DNA of 64,000 bases from Rhinopomastus cyanomelas (Eukaryota > Chordata > Aves > Bucerotiformes > Rhinopomastidae). The stretch lies in the NCBI GenBank assembly GCA_013400115.1, contig VXBP01007146.1, positions 62,195 through 126,194 of the forward strand, in the 5' to 3' direction. Each line of letters begins with the position of its first letter. The stretch's first letter is position 1. The notes beneath the pieces are model-generated. The model saw only the letters and a list, made by a program, of their open reading frames with translations. It was not told the origin of the DNA and ran no database searches. Positions 34,560-46,616 of the stretch are shown here, in pieces. The translations under genes were made by a program, and so were the position numbers.

Positions 34560-35015
34560 GATTTGGTCCAGTTCTGGGCGCCACGGTATCAGAAGGACAT
34601 TGAGGAGCCCCTCAATGGGGCAGAGAACGGCAATGAAGATGGAGAGAGGGCTGGCAAACAGGCACTATGGAGAGTGGCTGAGGGAACTGGGGTTATTAGT
34701 CTAGAGAAGAGGAGGCTGAGAGAAGACCTTCTCACTCTCTATAGCCACCTCAAAGGAGGTTGTAGCGAGGATGCTGCTGGTCTCTGCGTCCAAATTCCTA
34801 GTTGCATCAAGGGAGGTTTATATTGGCTCTTAGGCAATGGTACAGGCTGCCCAGGCAGGTGGTGGAGTCCTCATCCCTGGCGGTGTTTAAAAAGCGAGTA
34901 GCTAGAGTACTTGCGGGGTCTAGGGGCTAGGTCTAGCGATTAGGGAGCTGTTGGGCTAAGGGCTGGACCTGATGATCCTGTAAGTCCTTTCCAGACACGA
35001 TGATTCTATGATTCC
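34560..35015 (+). mobile_element. CR1 LINE fragment, group D
   Basis: TTGGTCCAGTTCTGGGCGCC to ACACGATGATTCTATGATTC. An internal deletion near 34795-34830 removes part of the region between AATTCCTA and GTTGCATCAAGGGAGGTTTA. Confidence 0.94.
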
Positions 35016-36169
35016 AACTTTCAGTTTGGTGGCAAAAAGGACTCTATTTTTATTCTCATGATTTTTGGCCCCTATTATATTGCTATTTATTACTTTTCAT
35101 GATAGAAGCTGGAAGAAAACTATCAAAAGCCATAGAAGAATGAGGAACAGAGCTTCACATAAGGAAATGAATTCTATAGTCCTATTCAACAGGTAAGATA
35201 TGGGGAAAAAATTCATTGATTTGGAAAACCTAATGCAAGCATGGATTATGGAAAATGTAAACTAGGAAGGGCAGCCAGGGATTCTCCAGAGTCTTCAGTA
35301 AATCTCTGATTTCAAACCAATTCCACCAAATCCCATCACTTCTCTCTACTTCTAGGAGCTTCTTTACAAAAACCAGGAATTATGAACCTCTCCACAGCTT
35401 CAGGGAGGTCATCTAGGAAAGAAACTTCTCACTGTGGTGAAGCCCCAACTGACAATAGCTACAAAGCCCAGAAAGATGGATGATTGCAGTCTCTGTCCGT
35501 GGCTGAAAAGATGTGGCTGAGTCAGAACATCAAGGCAGCAGAGATTTCCTTCTGACTGATTATTCTGCCCTGTTCATTTACAGCAGCCGCTGTTGCCTGT
35601 GGCCCGTAAGGAGCTGAGGGCAGCTGTGTTTTCCCAGAGCATCTCCGTTAATGTGACCAAATGATTTTGAATCATGGTGGTCTTTATCAAACACAATGGT
35701 TCCTTTGCCTTTGTGCCTGGAAAATTGTTGCTGTATTACCCAACGCCCAGCATTCTTTCAGGAGAAGATAAATGTCACTGTCCTGAGACAACCTTTCTCT
35801 TCTCTGCCCCATCACCAGACTAGTCAGGGTTTCCTCTCTTGAGTAGAAAATGTGGCTCAAATCTCCTCAGTCCTTTTCCTCTCCCTGCAAAATCTTAGTA
35901 TGGCTTTCAGTTTGTTTGCTCTGACCTTTTAAAATATCAGATTAAGCTTAAAAATAGCAGTGAGCCAAACTACCAAAGGCACAAATAAATCCTAATTTAA
36001 ATATATTAACTGTTCCACAATGTTTCCTGATGTTCCAGTGGTGGCTTTTTTCATCTGCTTGATGTTTGCTGGCTCCTGGCTGGCATTTCTGACACTCTGC
36101 AGTAGGATTTTGCACCGAGGGCCTTGCATGAAAAGCAACCAAATGCTTTAGAAAACAAACTGAAAGAGT
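35016..36169. other. Unique DNA, nothing recognised
   Basis: About 1.15 kb without CR1, one of the longer gaps. AT-rich at both ends. No exon seen. Confidence 0.45.
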
Positions 36170-36440
36170 GATGATTTAGATCAGATCTGAGGAAGAAATT
36201 CCTCCCAGGGAATGGCCCAGGGAGGTCATGGCTGCTCCATCCATTGAAGTGTTCAAGGCCAAGCTGGACAGAGTGGTCCAGGGAGTTTGCAGCTGATCCA
36301 CCCCTGGAAGTGTCCAAGGCCAGGTTGGATGGGGCTCTGGGCAGCCTGGTCTGGTGATAGATGTCCCTGCCCATGGCAGGGGGATGGAACTAGAAGATCT
36401 CTGAGGTCCCTTCCAATGTAAACCAGTCTGTGATTCCATC
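36170..36440 (+). mobile_element. CR1 LINE fragment, group E, with internal duplication
   Basis: CTGAGGAAGAAATTCCTCCC, CATTGAAGTGTTCAAGGCCA and again CTGGAAGTGTCCAAGGCCAG, then GCCCATGGCAGGGGGATGGA and AACCAGTCTGTGATTCC. Confidence 0.9.
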
Positions 36441-37030
36441 TGGAACAGGCTTCCAACAGAAGAAGAATCATTACATGCATTTTATAGGTGAGAAAAATGA
36501 AGGAGGGAGAGGATGACTGATTGGATCAAGGCCTCTGAGCCATTCAACAGCAGAATTAAAGGCACAGTTTAAAAATCCCAGCTTCCCCTTTATTTCAAAG
36601 GAAACAGCACAAGAGGCTGTGAGAAAGCTCAGAATAAAGCAGATATGGCAGGCGACGGTAAATTAATGCACAACAAGAACCACAGGCAACCACTGAAATC
36701 TATCAGTTTGAATGCAACCCATTCACTGTGACTGATAGAGAAACAAATTCTTATCATTGCCACTAAATGCTGAAACTTAGCGCAAACCCGAGCAGCAGCA
36801 GCGGCAGATAACCATAAGCAGGTAAATGATACCTGCTGTCAAATGACTTTTCCAACCCAGACATCCATTAGTTGACACCGACACACTTCAGTTGCACAGG
36901 GCTGCCGCTCCAGATAGCAACAGGGATTTCAAGTGATAACGTAAAATCAGAAACAATTAGTCAGCCCCACAATAAGCAAAATTGAGGGCTGTGACGTTCT
37001 ACAGTAGCAGTGGGAAATTCTCAAGCGTCT
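36441..37030. other. Unique DNA, weak candidate conserved element
   Basis: 36640-36990 has no repeat similarity. Contains AGCAGCAGCAGCGGC at about 36792-36806. No exon recognised. Confidence 0.3.
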
Positions 37031-37219
37031 CACAGAATCACAGAACATGAGGGATTGGAAAGGACCTTGAAAGATCATCCAGTCCAAGTCCCCCACCACA
37101 GCAGGATCCTCTAGATCAAGTCGCACAGGAACACGGCCAAGCAGATTTTAAACGTCTCCAGAGAAGGAGACTCCACGACCTCCCTGGGCAGCCCTTTCTA
37201 GTGCTTTCTAGTGCTTTCT
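37031..37219 (-). mobile_element. CR1 LINE fragment, group A
   Basis: CACAGAATCACAGAACATGAG to CCCTTTCTAGTGCTTTC. The 5' truncation end carries a small tandem repeat of CTTTCTAGTG at about 37194-37217. Confidence 0.93.
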
Positions 37220-38049
37220 GGCGTGAAAGCAGAAACTTGGAATGATGCTGGAACCCCACAGAAAGGAGGGATGGTCCTCACTGTGATGGGTTAGGTTCCG
37301 CCGTTAATCCTCAAACCAGCACACTCATCAAGAGCAGTGGCAGGGAAGCAGGAACCTAAGGATGGTCTCAGAATCAATGGCAGTGAAAAACTCCTGCCTT
37401 AATGTGCTGTCATCACTCAGGCTCCTGAGCAACTGGACAGTTTAATTGGATATCTGTTAATGTAGGCTGATCTCTCCGTGCTCATCCAGGTTTAATTCTG
37501 GGTTCTGTCAAAGGAGAAGGCTGCTGCGGAATTAGCAATTTGAGAAGTTCCTCTTCAGGTAAAGAGGAAAAAGAAACACAGCTGAAAATACCGTGTTGAA
37601 ATTCAAACATAGTAGCCACATGAATCTCTTTCGCTGGCTGTACGATGCTAATTCAATTTGCTTTACACGAAGAAAGAGATAAGGAAGGGATTTAATCATC
37701 CTAGTTTGTGCTTTTGGTCATCTAACTTGGGATAGCTGGATTTGGAAATAAGAAATAATGTAAAAATTTTGGTTTTAAACACAAAATGCATTAAAAGCCT
37801 CGACACCTTCTGCTCCTGATCAAGCTCAAAGGTGACTTTAACTCTTAAGCACCAGAGTGCTCCAGTGAAACCACAGGAATGATGCCCACAAACACAGAAA
37901 AGTTATCACCTTGGCTAGAATCAATTTTCATTCATAACAGAATAAATCTGTAATTTTCAGGGGTTTTTGTTTTGCTAAACATGTTTACAAAAGGGCTGAT
38001 GTACATCGTCCTGGATTTGCTCCTTACCCTGAGTGATTCCCCACAGTTG
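37220..38049. other. Unique DNA, nothing recognised
   Basis: No repeat or exon seen. Confidence 0.45.
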
Positions 38050-38488
38050 AAGACAGAGATTGAGCTGCTGGAGCAGGTCCAGAGGAGCAATGATGTTGGG
38101 GAAGGGACTGGAGGGAAAGGCTGATGAGGAGAGGCTGAGGGAGCTGGGGCTGTTTAGCCTGGAGGAGACTCAGCAGGGACCTTCTCCCTTTCTCCAATTC
38201 CTTGAAGGGAGGTTGTGGTCAGGCGGGGGTCAGGCTCTTCTCCCAGGCAACCAGCACCAGGATGAGAGGGCAGGGCCTGAAATTGCCAGGAGAGGGTTAG
38301 GCTGGATGTTAGGAAGCCCATCCTCACAGAAGGGGTGATCAGAGCATGGAGTGGACTGTCCAGGGAAGTTTTGGAGTCCCCATCCCGTGAGGTGTTGAAG
38401 GACAGCCTGGCCGATGTGGTGATGTTAGGTCCTGGGCTGTGCTGGATGTTCTTAGAGGTCTTTTCCAGCCTCAATATTTCTGTGATTG
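38050..38488 (+). mobile_element. CR1 LINE fragment, group B
   Basis: GACAGAGATTGAGCTGCTGG, GAGAGGGCAGGGCCTGAAAT, ending CAGCCTCAATATTTCTGTGA. A partial frame at 38060-38338 encodes the ORF2 C-terminus. Confidence 0.95.
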
Positions 38489-39401
38489 ACTTCACATGCT
38501 TTTTGGACATTAATCCAACTACCTCTAATTTTAAAAGAGCAGAACAGTGGTGGCTCTGCCTCAATTTATAAGTTTATACCAATTTTAGAGACAGAATCCT
38601 GTCTCAATAGAAACCTACGGGTTATTTTTTATTATTTCTATTGTCTATTTATTTGATTGTCTCCACTGAAAGTTAAACATGGAGGTCCTTCTATTTCCTT
38701 TATTTATCCTGCAGCCTTCCACTGCTGAAATGACTCTGTCCTGCAGCATTCAAGGAGGACTCCAAGGGATCACGGTGAGTCAGCAAGAGGAACAGGCTAC
38801 CTCTGTTCACTGCATCGTTCCTCATTCTCACTGCGATTGTTGCCAAGGAACAATTAATGCTGCTCCATTTCCCAGCAGCAATGCAGCTGTAATTCCCAGG
38901 TACCAAATGCATCCTCTTTGAACAACTGCTTCCTCCTCCTTAGAGGAGAAAAATGTTTCATTAATAGAAAAAAAGGGTACATGAGAATATTTTGTTGCTG
39001 CTTTACACAATTCCTATCACACAAGGTACAGGCCAATGAGAAAACTGATGCAAAGATGGAAACCCCCTCCCAGCTGATTGCTCTTCTTTGACTGAAGTGA
39101 AGGTACTGGCTGAATAACACAGCAAGAGATTCTCAGAATTAATTCCCCAACTGAGAGAATCAGAACAGATTCTCTCTACAGCCTGTGTCAATGTAAGCTG
39201 GTTTTATAAATTACTTCCTATCCATTACTGGCTGTTTATAATGGGAATTTTTAGGGACAGAAATACCCCTGATGGAAAATGGCAGTTTGGTAGCGAACGT
39301 GGTTTAGAGATTTAGATTTCTGGGGGTTGTTTTGTATTTGCTGGCATTAGGAGCAGTCCACCACCTCCCTGACTCTCCATCTCTGCACCTCTGATCTAAC
39401 T
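38489..39401. other. Unique DNA, nothing recognised
   Basis: Short frames on both strands near 38680-39190 lack domains. Confidence 0.45.
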
Positions 39402-39502
39402 TGGTGCCATGGTGTGGCTGATTGTGCTGATGTTCGGTCATGGGCTGGGCTGGATGACCTAAGAGGTCTTTTCCAGCCTCAGTAATTCTGTAGGTCTGTG
39501 GA
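39402..39502 (+). mobile_element. CR1 LINE tail, group B
   Basis: GGTGCCATGGTGTGGCTGAT, GAGGTCTTTTCCAGCCTCAG, TAATTCTGTAGGTCTGTG. Confidence 0.9.
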
Positions 39503-39518
39503 CTGGAACAGCTTTCAG

Positions 39519-39925
39519 AGAATCACAGAACCATGGGACACTAGGGACTGGAAGAGACCTCAAAACATCATCTTGTCCAATCCCCCTGCCACAGCAGGAT
39601 CCCCTAGATCCTTTTCAAGGCAGGTTTGAAACATCTCCAGAGAAGGAGACTCCACAGCCCCCCTGGGCAGCCCCTTCTAGTGCTCTGTCACCCTCACTGG
39701 GAAGAAGTTCATTCTGATATTTATATGGAACCTCCTATGTCCCAGTTCAAACGCATTGCCCCTTGTCCTATCTAGATGCCATTGAGCAGAGCCTGGCCCC
39801 ATCGTCCTGACACCCTCCCTCCACATATTTATAGACAAGAATGAGGTCACTCCTCAGTCTCCTTTTCTCCAAACTGAAGAGCCCCAGCTCCCTCAGCCTT
39901 TCCTCATGAGGGAGATGAGCAAACT
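39519..39925 (-). mobile_element. CR1 LINE fragment, group A
   Basis: GAATCACAGAACCATGGGAC to TTTCCTCATGAGGGAGATGA. A small deletion at about 39616 removes the CAGTCACACAGGAACATG segment. Its tail faces the group B tail 16 bp to the left. Confidence 0.94.
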
Positions 39926-41087
39926 CTCCTGGCCAAAGCTTCAACTGAACTGAACTTCCTTTCTTCTTTCCCTTGTTGACTGTATTGCTCAGCTATATCA
40001 CTCTCGCATCAGAGAAATGTTGTGGAGGTCCTGGTCCTCCAAAATTCACCATCTATCATGCTTTTTCCAAGTCGTTTAGATACTTGGAGATGACCACAGA
40101 AAACGCAGGGCTCCCATGCCAACACAGATGGAGCTACATGGCCAGCTGATGTGATGCTCAGCTGCACTTAGATCCGTTCCCAGCTTTCATGCTGTAATAT
40201 TATTCTGATGATCTGCAACCCACCCTTCATTTTATTTCAGCTATTTGATTTTGAGAAAGCACTGGAAACAGTATCTTGAGATCAGCATGTGTTTGGGTAC
40301 CTACTACCTATATAGGATATACTGACCACTTAGCACAGACTAAGTGCTATGCTGATGTTAATCAACTTGAGCTTCAGTCACAGCGATTGCCACATGGTCC
40401 TCTTTCCTTCAGTGGTGCAAGAGAAACCTTAGATGATTTAAATAAACCTCCTCCTGCGGTTATTTCCAGCACTGGAAACTGCTCATCACTGAGAAAGATC
40501 CTTGAAATCAGTGGGAAGATTCCCACTACAATCTGCTGACCTCAGTAAATACCCAAGTGACCTGTTCATCTGTGAAACTGCTGCTGTCAGCATATCGATC
40601 ACTTGCTGCACATGAAGGAAGATAATACTGGTGGTGAGTTTGATTTAGGATGGACATACGGCATCTGCCTTGCTCAAGGAGTTTCACTGTCTGAAAATAA
40701 GGGAATGCAGCCTCTAGATTTGCTTGTTCTGAAAGAGGTAAAATAAGCTTCAGCCATATTTTACTTGTTCAAAATGTTGACAAGTTGTAGTATTAACTTT
40801 CTTTGCTGAATTTCTATAAAAACCTGAATTCTGCTCAAATTTTGAAGGGGGTCCTAAGTAAAACATCAAGCTTGTTAACGGTGACGGAGGATTAATGACT
40901 GCAACGTGACTCTTGCAATTTACTGAGGCAGTAAAAGGACCAGCAGGGCAAGCAAGGGGATATCAATCTGTAAACCGTTCGTCACCTCTGTCCTCACAGA
41001 AATCCCAAGGTAGCTCAGTGAAATGGCACCGATCTCACATTTAGAGGAAAAGAGCAAGCACAGGAGAGCTGTACAGAACCCACAGGC
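39926..41087. other. Unique DNA, nothing recognised
   Basis: A plus frame at 40276-40539 (87 codons) lacks a recognisable domain. No repeat seen. Confidence 0.4.
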
Positions 41088-41594
41088 AGCACTGGGGGAG
41101 GCCTCTCCTCAAGTACTGGGGGCAGTGATGGAGCCCTCATTTCAGGAAACAGATTGGAAGGGCTGGAATGAGTCCAGAAGAGCAATGAGGAAAGGACTGG
41201 GGGGAAAGTCTGATAAGGAAAGGCTGAGGGAGCTGGGGGTGTTTAGCCTGGAGGAGACTCAGGGGAGACCTTCTCTACAACTCCCTGAAGGGAGGTCACA
41301 GTTAGATGGGGGTTCGGGCTTTTCTCCCAGGCAACTAGCACCAGAATGAGAGGGCAGGGCCTGAAGCTGCCAGAGAAGAGTTAGGTTGGATGTTAGAAGC
41401 CCTCCCTCATGGAGTGAGTGATCAGACCCTGGAATGGACTGCCCGGAGCAGTGGTGGAGTCCCCATCCCTGGAGGTGTTGAAGGACAGACTCGTCGTGCC
41501 CTGGTCTGGCTCACTGTGGTGATGTTAGGTCCCGGGCTGGGTTGAATGATCTTAGACTTCTTTTCCAGCCTCAACAATTCAGTGATTCTGTGAA
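41088..41594 (+). mobile_element. CR1 LINE fragment, group B
   Basis: GGGGGAGGCCTCTCCTCAAG, GAGAGGGCAGGGCCTGAAGC, ending CAACAATTCAGTGATTCTGT. The frame at 41023-41349 is ORF2 remnant plus flank. Confidence 0.95.
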
Positions 41595-42167
41595 AACGCT
41601 AAACTCTGCTGTTAAAAATACCTTCTATTTAACATCCCAGGCTCCACTCTTTACTCACACAAAGGGAAAGGAACGGGTGCTAACTATAATAGAAAGACTT
41701 GTTCAGAGTGTATTCATGGAAAAGAGACGCGAAGGTCTTCCAGACTGCTTCTCTCATCCCATTGGGGGACATAATTAAACTACAGCAATTCAATTAGTGT
41801 CCACTGTACTTAAATACGAACTCACAAGCAGTTTAAACAGAAATATCATCTGGAGGAACGGTGCAAAATATCTATTAATCAACCCCATCAAAAAAATTAA
41901 TAAAATAGCCTAATTCTCATCCCAGCTCATCTGGGAGTGCAATGGACATTAATAATTGAATTTAAAACTTACCGAAATTAGTAAAAATCAACCTCGTAAG
42001 TAGAAAACCTAAAAAAAAAAAATCTTCTAAGCTCAAGTTTTCAGCTATTCAGTCACAATACTTCATTCTACCCCTTAAATCTACATCCAGCACAGGCTAG
42101 GGTAAGGTTTTTAAAAGCAGCCAATCTCTCTGTACCATGATGAAGGCCACTGCTGTGAATTCTCTGA
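41595..42167. other. Unique DNA, nothing recognised
   Basis: AT-rich with a poly-A run at about 42011-42021. Confidence 0.45.
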
Positions 42168-42670
42168 AACACTGTGCTCAGGTCTAGGCCCCTCAGTTCC
42201 AGAAGGACACAGAGCTGCTGGAGAGAGTCCAGCACAGAGCCACAGAGATGATGGAGTGGAGCATCTCCCTGATGAGGAAAGGCTGAGGGAGCTGGGGCTC
42301 TTGAGCTTGGAAAAAAGGAGCCTGAGGGATGACCCCATTCGTGTTGATACATATGGAAAGGGTAGGTGTCAGGAGGATGGAGCCAGGCTCTGCTCAGGGG
42401 CACCCAGTGATAGGACAAAGGGCAGTGGGTGTGAGCTGGAACAGAGGAGGTTCCACATCAATATGAGAAGAAACTTCTTCCCAGTGAAGGTAACAGAGCA
42501 CTAGAAGGGGCTGCCCGGGGGTTGTGGAGTCTCCTTCTCTGGAGATGTTTCAAACCCACCTCGGTATGTTCCTGCACAACTGGATCTAGAGGATCCTGCT
42601 GTGGCAGGAGGATCGCACTGGATGATCTTTGGAGATCTCTTCCAACTCCTAATGCTCTGTCATTCTATGA
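42168..42670 (+). mobile_element. CR1 LINE fragment, group A
   Basis: CCCCTCAGTTCCAGAAGGAC to CTAATGCTCTGTCATTCTAT. An ORF2 frame (82 codons) is open from 42256 to 42504. Confidence 0.95.
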
Positions 42671-43138
42671 GATTTTGAGAAGCACAGACGTTGCTTGGTC
42701 AGGCTGATGCACTAATTAGTAACTTCTAGCAGGTTTAAAAAATAAATTGCAAAGCAGTAGTTATCTGCAGTTGTTTAACTTCAACATTAACTATGTCACT
42801 GGCTTTATCACTGTAATTTTCACATTTACGTTTTCGTTTCTCTTGTCAAATGCAACATTGTGGTCGTGGTTCCAACGCTGCACGGGAAAGTTCCACACCC
42901 ACATCCTCGAGGTTGTAATTCTAACATAAAATTCAAAACAATCTCAAGAAACCACAACTCCCTGTATTTAGTGAAACGGAAAACTTGGATTAAATTAACA
43001 TTATCACTGGAGCCTCATGGTAACACTGAGAAATTCAAGCTTCATTGAGAAATGCTGACCCTCTACTCTGTGAAAAGGGGCTGCCAGAAAGCTGGGTAAG
43101 ACTGTTCTAAAGAGGAAGGAAAGACAGGTCATGGTTTG
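42671..43138. other. Unique DNA, nothing recognised
   Basis: No repeat or exon seen. Confidence 0.45.
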
Positions 43139-43496
43139 AAGGAGACTGAGGGGTGACCCCATGAATGTTGATAAATATGGAAAGGGTGGGTGTCAGGAGG
43201 ATGGTGCCAGGCTCTGCTCAGGGGCACCCAGTGATAGGACAAGGGGCACTGAGTGTGAACTGGAACAGAGGAGGTTCCACACCAATCTGAGAAGGAACTT
43301 CTTCCCAGTGAGGGTGACAGAGCACTGGAAGGGGCTGCCCATGGAGGGTTGTGGAGTCTCCTTCTCTGGAGACGTTTAAAACACACCTGGACGTGTCCCT
43401 GTGCAATTAGATCTAGGGGATCCTGCTCTGGCAGGAGGATTGAACTGGATGATCTTTCAAGGTCCCTTCCAATCCCTAACGTTCTGTGATTCTGGG
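43139..43496 (+). mobile_element. CR1 LINE fragment, group A
   Basis: GAAGGAGACTGAGGGGTGAC to CTAACGTTCTGTGATTCTGG. Near-consensus, with the ORF2 frame interrupted once near 43345 by an extra base in GGAGGGTTGTGG. Confidence 0.95.
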
Positions 43497-43538
43497 ACTT
43501 TCAAGGTCTTTTCCAACATAAAAAACTCTATGATTCTA
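43497..43538 (+). mobile_element. Second CR1 tail in tandem
   Basis: CTTTCAAGGTCTTTTCCAAC then ACTCTATGATTCTA follow the group A tail directly: an older CR1 tail into which, or beside which, the A copy landed. Confidence 0.75.
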
Positions 43539-44229
43539 CACCACAGATACAGTACAAGTTTTGATCCAGAAGTCCATTAAGTTTTTGACTACCTCGAAAT
43601 CATCAGTACAATGAAACTGAGAAGTTTTGGGTTAGTGGGCTATGTTTGTGACAGCTGGGGGTGCTCCACTGCAGAGCCACGGGTTATGACAAATAACTCA
43701 CCATCATGAGGTTTATCGCTCAGCTGTAAGTAGCCAGGATAAAATATTTACCCTTTCTGAATACACAGTTCTTGTGGCTGATGTGTGAGGGTGAAAGAAC
43801 AGCAGTAACGGTACCTCAGCAACACTGATCACCTTCCATGCATCACTGGCCCTGAGGGTGGCTGGCTATCAAAACCAGATCTGGGCAGAACTGCTCCAAA
43901 CTCCCTCATTCTCAATCTCTTGCCAATTAAATCACAAACTCCAGTTGATGCCTCTGCTTTCAAACTTTCCTGCCCAAAGCAGCTGCCAAAGTGCTGTTTT
44001 TCATTTTTGTGGGACACACCTGCAGGGCCGATTTCAGAGAGACCGAACCATCCCAAACCCCCGGCTAAACCAAAACACTCACGGTATGACCTGAGGCAGC
44101 TGGGATTCTTGATGTCGCGGTGATCAGCCGCTGAAATACGGCCCTTTCATGCCACATAAACACCGTCAGAGAGTGGATGCAGTTATTGCCTTCCCTGCGC
44201 GACAGCGCTGAGGCCTCCCCCAAGGCCCG
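43539..44229. other. Unique DNA, nothing recognised
   Basis: GC content rises towards the right end, next to the CpG-rich B copy. Confidence 0.4.
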
Positions 44230-44765
44230 TGCGCAGGGGAGGCCTCCCCTCGATTCCCGGGGCAGTGCCGGGCCTCTGACTTCGAGACAGAGATTGAGGG
44301 GCTGGATCACGTCCAGAGGAGCAACGAGACTGGAGGAGGGACTGGAGAGAAACGCTGATGAGGAGAGGCTGAGGGAGCTGGGGCGGCGGTTAGTCCGGAG
44401 AAGAGGAAACTCAGCAGAGACCTTCTCCCGCCCTGCAGCTCCCTGAGGGGAGGTTGCAGTCGGGTGGGGGTTGGGCTCTTCTCGCGGGCAGCCAGCGCGC
44501 CAGGACGAGAGGGCAGGGCCTGGAGCTGCACCAGGGGAGGGTTAGGCTGGGTGTTAGGAAGCCCTTCCTCACAGAAACGGTGATCAGAGGCTGGAACGGA
44601 CTGCCCAGGGCAGTGGGGGAGTCCCCATCCCTGGAGCTGTTCAAGGCCAGCCCGGCTGTGGCCCTCAGTGCCCTGCTCTGGCCGACGGGGAGATGGTAGG
44701 TCCCTGGGCTGGGCTGGCTGAGCTCAGAGGGCTTTTCTAGCCTCAGTAATTCTGTAGCTCTGTGG
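44230..44765 (+). mobile_element. CR1 LINE fragment, group B, CpG-rich
   Basis: GGGAGGCCTCCCCTCGATTC, CAGAGATTGAGGGGCTGGAT, GAGAGGGCAGGGCCTGGAGC, ending CAGTAATTCTGTAGCTCTGT. Unlike other B copies it is rich in CpG (GGGGCGGCGGTTAG, TCTCGCGGGCAGCCAGCGCG). Confidence 0.94.
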
Positions 44766-44869
44766 TTCATCCTCGTGCACAATGCAATAGTCTATGTGCA
44801 AGTCTCAGTACCTCTCAGTTCTTTAATTTATGAAGAGCTCTTCAGCCAGGAAACGAAGAGGCCTCATTT

Positions 44870-45032
44870 AACAGGCTGCCCAGGGGGGCTGTGGAGTCTC
44901 CTCCTCTGGTGACCTTTAAAACCTGCCTGGACGTGTTCCTGTGCGACCTGGTCTAGGCGATCCTGCTGTGGCAGGGGGACTGGACTGGATGATCTTTCGA
45001 GGTCCCTTCCAGTCCATGATGTTCTGTGATTG
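44870..45032 (+). mobile_element. CR1 LINE fragment, group A, 3' end
   Basis: ACAGGCTGCCCAGGGGGGCT to CATGATGTTCTGTGATTGAC, about 105 bp after the B tail, same strand. Confidence 0.94.
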
Positions 45033-45843
45033 ACAGAACGAGGGCAGGAATCACAATCGGATGAAGGTGAAGGTGGTCCCTTGGTGCTCTGAACAACACG
45101 GAGACCATAAGGAGACACCAGCATGAGCGAGGGGATGCTGTCTGGTTCATTTTTTAGAGCAAATAAAATATCTAAAGGATATCAAGATGATTTTTTTTGT
45201 TTAAAGGAAGAGTATCTGACCAGCACAGTTCATTTATTGCTGTCCAGCTAATTCGACTGATGTTGGGTTTGTATGTAGATGAATCCCACCCTTAGCAGAC
45301 CTGAGTGAACACTGTTAATAACTTGGCTGTCCAGCCTATTTATAAAAATTAATCAGTGCACTGTGTCTCCCACTGTTCCTTCCACCCTTTATCTGTGAGC
45401 GCACTAATGAATACAGACCCTATTTGCTCTGGATAGTGAAGCAATTTCATGCAAACGCTGTGAAGTATTTATAAGCTTTAAGGGAAATTTACTATATAGG
45501 GTTGTGTTTGCTCCAGAAAGCTCGTCCAGTAATTAAACACATTCACACTGCAAACAGAAACACATGCTGTGACCTTCTGGTATAGGTCCAGCTTCCATTT
45601 CAAATGCCAGAATGTTCGACCACTCTTCCTACAAAAACAACCCACTCAAGCAAAAGAATTATCTGTATAAATAATTTCTCAAACAAACTCTAAATGTGAG
45701 GAAAGCAGTGCTCTGTTTGTTGAGAAATGGCAGGTAGTTACAAAGAGCTGGAAGGCGAAAACAGACTTCCTTGGTAACGACTGTATCAGCATCTTCTACT
45801 GACAGCATTTTGGGGAGGGTTCTACCTGTTGGAGAGCAACATA
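45033..45843. other. Unique DNA, nothing recognised
   Basis: AT-rich. No exon or repeat seen. Confidence 0.45.
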
Positions 45844-45940
45844 GGAATCACAGAATCATTAGAGATTGGAAGGGACCTCGAAAGATCATCTAGTCCAATC
45901 CCCCTGCCAGAGCAAGATCACCTAGACCAAGTTGCACTAG
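45844..45940 (-). mobile_element. CR1 LINE tail, group A, antisense arm
   Basis: GGAATCACAGAATCATTAGA to GACCAAGTTGCACTAG. Joined without spacer to the sense copy that follows. Confidence 0.92.
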
Positions 45941-46616
45941 AAGAGAAAGGGAGCTGAGGGTCCTGGTGGCCAGCAGGATGGCCAGGAGCCAGCAATGGGG
46001 CCTCATGGCTAAGAAGGCCAATGGCATCCTGTGGGGGATCAGAAGTGGGGTGGTTAGTAGATCCAGAGAGGTTTTCCTCCCCCTCTACTCTGCCCTGGGG
46101 AGACCACATTGGGAACACTGCGTCCAGTTCTAGGCCCCTCAGTTCCAGAAGGACACAGAGCTGCTGGAGAGAGTCCAGCGCAGAGCCACAGGGATGATGG
46201 AGGGAGGGAAGCATCTCCCTGATGAGGAAAGGCTGAAGGAGCTGGGGCAAAAGGAGAGTGAGAAGTGACCCCATGATTGTTCATAAATTTGGAAAGGGTG
46301 GATGTCAGGAGGATGGAGCCAGGCTCTGCTCAGGGGCACCCAACAATAGGACAAGGGTCACCGGGTGTGAGCTGGAGCAGAGGAGGTTCCACATCAATCT
46401 GTGAAGGAACGTCTTCCCAGTGAAGGTGACAGAGCCCTGGAAGGGGCTGCCCAGGGAGGTTGTGGAATCTCCTTCTCTGGAGAGCTTTAAAACCTGCCTG
46501 GACATGTTGCTGTGTGACCGGATCTAGGGGATCCTGCTGTGTTGGGTGGACAGAACTGGATGATCTTTTGAGGATCCTTCCAATCCCTAACACTCTGTGA
46601 TCCTGCGATTCTGTGA
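45941..46616 (+). mobile_element. CR1 LINE fragment, group A, long sense copy
   Basis: Starts upstream in ORF2 (GGGAGCTGAGGGTCCTGGTG), passes AAGAAGGCCAATGGCATCCT, and ends CTCTGTGATCCTGCGATTCT. About 675 bp, with a small deletion of the CTCTTGAGCTTGG segment near 46244. Confidence 0.95.

Noticed and set aside
45844..46616. Terminal inverted repeats of a DNA transposon
   Set aside because: Both ends are CR1 3' ends and the interior is CR1 ORF2. No transposase sequence.
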